This document shows, in pieces, positions 6,414 through 8,223 of a DNA stretch of 8,223 bases. Below the pieces are notes generated by a model, which was not told the DNA's origin, did no database searches, and was given only the letters and a program-made list of their open reading frames with translations. The DNA comes from Terriglobia bacterium (GTDB lineage Bacteria > Acidobacteriota > Terriglobia > UBA7540), in contig JASHTO010000635.1 of assembly GCA_030040515.1 (NCBI GenBank), positions 1 to 8,223 of the forward strand. The letters run 5' to 3'. Position 1 is the first letter of the stretch, and the number at the start of each line of letters is the position of its first letter. The translations under genes were made by a program, and so were the position numbers.

Positions 6414-7961
6414 TCACCCCCCGCCCGCTGCTGCATGACCAGCCATATCCACCAAGTAGAGCACGGCGTCTCCGCTGAACGGCGGAGTGAAGATTCGGGC
6501 GGATGATCCGGAGGGAACGGGCTCTCCTGGAATCACCGACCCCGTCGCCGGGTTGAACCACTCGACCGCTAATGTCCTTGTCGCTGGCATCGCCGAGAGA
6601 TCCACCGTAAACGGGCCGGCGGCGGGAGCGTAAATCAGGTACTCGGCGCCCGCAGAGGGGGTCTGAGCAAGGCAGAAGCCTGTCGAACTCAGTGTGTCGC
6701 GGGGAGCGACTCTGGAAAGGTTCAATTTGTGGGAATATTTCAAGATGTACCCGAGGTTGTCCCGGAGGTTGTCCCACCGCGGGTCAGGCGCCCGGCAAAT
6801 TGAGTGGGTGGGGGAGACGCACAAGTTCCGGTTCTCGCGCGACAAATAAACCACATACGGGTCCATGAACAGCACTTGGTTGCCAGTGGTGAAATTTTCC
6901 CAGGCGTAGTTGCGATTCTGCTGGGGCGTGTCCTTCCAGATCCCAAAGTAGGAATGATCGCTGTCATTGACGTTGACTTTGCAAGCGGGTTTTCCCGCCC
7001 CACAGGACGAAGCGGGCGAAACAATAGTGGACGGTGCGACCCAGTCCGCATCCGAGTTGTAAATAATGGAATCCCAGGTTGATATCGGCGCCGCATATCC
7101 GATGGGGTGATGATGCGGCTTTCCGGATTCATACGCACGAATGTGCGAAATCTGGTGGTTATTCCACCAGACAGAATTGCTGGGGGCTTCCTCGGAAACG
7201 ACCCAGAGCACGTTAGGCAAATCATTTAGGGTGTCGATCACCTTTTCTACGTACGCGTCCTGGACCCTGGTAATGGCATTGGGCGCGGTCATGGTGAGCG
7301 CGTTGATCCCCTGCTTGCCGCTGACGTAGCCGTCGTCAACGTCATTGATATTGTTCGCTCCCGTCAGGGGATAACCGTCGCCTGGGCAACGGAAGATGTT
7401 GAGAAACTCGCCCGTAAATAAATAGACCCCCGCGTAGATACCGGTGTTATTAAGAGCTTGCACGCGCGTGCGTAAGCGGTCGAAAAAACTTTGGTCGAAG
7501 TTTGTAAGATCGAATTTCAATCCGCCATCAGTTGCCCTCCCTGGACCTGTTCTTGCCCATGGAAGGGGGGAGACGGTAAAGCCCGAAGGTGTCGTTGCCG
7601 GTGGGGGGTGGCCGCACATCTTGGGCATCTCGACGGTCCACAACAACGTGAAATTATGTCCATGCGCAGTGAGAAACTTGACGAAAGCGCCGAAATCCAA
7701 GGTCTGCACCGATCCCTCGGTACCCCAGTCCTGAAGTGTATTCCATGTCTGCGATCCATTCAGGATGATAGCGACGCCGTGAGCATCCTGGAAATAGTGC
7801 GGATTGCTTGAGGCCCTTAGTTCACCCGTGATCGGCGAGGTTGGGGACCCTGCCGCAGATTGCGCCTTCAGTCGAATGCCGGAGAAGATCAAGGCCATAG
7901 GAACTGAAAGGGCGAGCAGGAACAGAGGGACCTTCCCTCTTCGGGAAATGCATCCATCCAT
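6414..7961 (-). CDS. secreted glycoside hydrolase-like protein with C-terminal putative collagen-binding domain
   Basis: From ATG at 7961 the protein has 515 aa. An N-terminal signal peptide is clear: a basic RRGK, then VPLFLLALSVPMALIF, with likely cleavage after LKAQS or nearby, so the product is exported. The body looks like a (beta/alpha)8-type hydrolase of the DUF4038/DUF6298 kind: ILNGSQTWNTLQDWG near residues 66-80, KFDLTNFDQSFFDRLR (about 149-164), NVLWVVSEEAP (250-260) where family members carry their conserved acidic residue, NDSDHSYFG (332-340) and FMDPYVVYLS (365-374). The tail EYLIYAPAAG...VEWFNPATG...PPFSGDAVLYL (about 440-503) is the beta-sandwich called the putative collagen-binding domain. 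Several cysteines fit an extracytoplasmic protein. It probably acts on plant or microbial polysaccharide; the linkage is unknown. An in-frame TTG at 8006 would add 15 residues but overlaps the pseudogene upstream. Confidence 0.82.
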   Translation of the reverse strand: MDGCISRRGKVPLFLLALSVPMALIFSGIRLKAQSAAGSPTSPITGELRASSNPHYFQDAHGVAIILNGSQTWNTLQDWGTEGSVQTLDFGAFVKFLTAHGHNFTLLWTVEMPKMCGHPPPATTPSGFTVSPLPWARTGPGRATDGGLKFDLTNFDQSFFDRLRTRVQALNNTGIYAGVYLFTGEFLNIFRCPGDGYPLTGANNINDVDDGYVSGKQGINALTMTAPNAITRVQDAYVEKVIDTLNDLPNVLWVVSEEAPSNSVWWNNHQISHIRAYESGKPHHHPIGYAAPISTWDSIIYNSDADWVAPSTIVSPASSCGAGKPACKVNVNDSDHSYFGIWKDTPQQNRNYAWENFTTGNQVLFMDPYVVYLSRENRNLCVSPTHSICRAPDPRWDNLRDNLGYILKYSHKLNLSRVAPRDTLSSTGFCLAQTPSAGAEYLIYAPAAGPFTVDLSAMPATRTLAVEWFNPATGSVIPGEPVPSGSSARIFTPPFSGDAVLYLVDMAGHAAAGGG

Positions 7962-7965
7962 ATAT

Positions 7966-7972
7966 CTTCTCC
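7966..7972 (-). promoter_or_regulatory. Shine-Dalgarno site deciding the glycosidase-like protein start
   Basis: On the minus strand GGAGAAG (7972 down to 7966) precedes ATG at 7961 by 4 nt (7 nt counted from GGAG). The reading from this ATG begins directly with a signal peptide, whereas the upstream in-frame TTG at 8006 lies at the end of the decayed gene and has no such site. Confidence 0.6.
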
Positions 7973-8002
7973 AAAATGAAGATCCACAATTCCCCGACGG
8001 GT

Positions 8003-8223
8003 TCAACCCTCTACCCGAGGGATCTCCTCCACCTACCCGTCACGGATCCCGCAGATTCAATCGTGGAGGTTGACAGTCGCATCCGCGTGCTGTCTCAGCC
8101 TGCGAATGGAAAGTCCATGCACATCCTTCACCATCGGGATGCCGCGTTCGCAGCTCAGGCTTTTCAATCCGGCATCCACCACAATGCGCTCCCCCCTCGG
8201 TCTTGCTCAATACCGACGTGAGC
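8003..8223 (-). pseudogene. decayed 3' end of a second D-threonine aldolase-like gene
   Basis: Reading the minus strand from 8222, LTSVLSKTEG is in one frame. After a run of six G (8191-8196) the match continues one base later with RIVVDAGLKS, then ERGIPMVKD and GLSIRRL. These line up with residues 275-316 of the intact enzyme at 3793-4926; by eye 26 of 42 positions are identical once the frameshift is corrected. About 25 codons are then missing and the frame resumes as HADATVNLHD, the metal-ligand segment, ending at TGA (8057-8059). The same frame goes on as ICGIRDG, then TAG (8033-8035), then VEEIPRVEG and TGA (8003-8005), matching the normal C-terminus GVREGIVEEV. One frameshift, one deletion and two premature stops mark a pseudogene. 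Its 5' part lies outside the window. The glycosidase-like gene starts 41 nt downstream in the same direction. Confidence 0.85.

Noticed and set aside
6187..6508. Plus-strand open stretch containing LGGDEL, reminiscent of a GGDEF motif
   Set aside because: No start codon, no other diguanylate cyclase motifs, and it runs into the antisense of the glycosidase-like gene; the resemblance is coincidental.
7976..8221. Plus-strand open frame at the right edge
   Set aside because: It is antisense to the decayed aldolase-like gene, whose family match explains the DNA.
1..8223. CRISPR arrays, tRNA or rRNA genes, complete insertion sequences
   Set aside because: No regularly spaced repeats, no cloverleaf with conserved tRNA T-loop bases, no rRNA signature and no transposase were seen.

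Overview
The window is a moderately GC-rich bacterial segment. Its gene set is a PuuP-like permease, a DhaK/DhaL kinase pair, a D-threonine aldolase-like PLP enzyme, an SDR oxidoreductase and a secreted DUF4038/DUF6298-type glycosidase-like protein with a C-terminal 'putative collagen-binding' module. Together with the codon usage, this looks like a soil Acidobacteriota-type genome. That placement is inference from gene flavour only; no taxonomic marker is present.

Layout. Positions 1-56 may hold the last codons of an upstream gene. A 12-TM APC-superfamily permease follows (256-1626, +). Then comes a tight same-strand run: dhaK (1758-2753), dhaL (2784-3431), a small ABM-fold protein (3485-3796), and a DSD1/D-threonine aldolase-like enzyme whose ATG overlaps the previous stop (3793-4926). 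After a 298-nt gap carrying two short perfect inverted repeats, an SDR dehydrogenase is encoded (5225-5983). Transcription then converges. On the minus strand lie the secreted glycosidase-like protein (start at 7961, stop at 6414) and, just upstream of it, the decayed 3' end of a second D-threonine aldolase-like gene (8003-8223). The 430-nt convergent gap (5984-6413) has no convincing gene. It contains an unusually dense set of inverted repeats, including a nested, multi-stem block at 6165-6351.

How the genes may work together (inference): the plus-strand genes look like a small catabolic unit. An amino compound or polyamine-like solute would be imported, a hydroxyl group oxidised by the SDR, a beta-hydroxy-amino acid cleaved or dehydrated by the PLP enzyme, and a short ketose (dihydroxyacetone or erythrulose type) phosphorylated by DhaK/DhaL, with the ABM protein handling a reactive intermediate. 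No gene fixes the substrate. No DhaM phosphodonor subunit is in view, so the phosphate source for DhaKL is open.

The most notable observations are the frameshifted, deleted and stop-interrupted paralogue of the aldolase-like enzyme at the right edge, the structured non-coding block in the convergent gap, and the altered metal-ligand motif of the intact aldolase-like protein.
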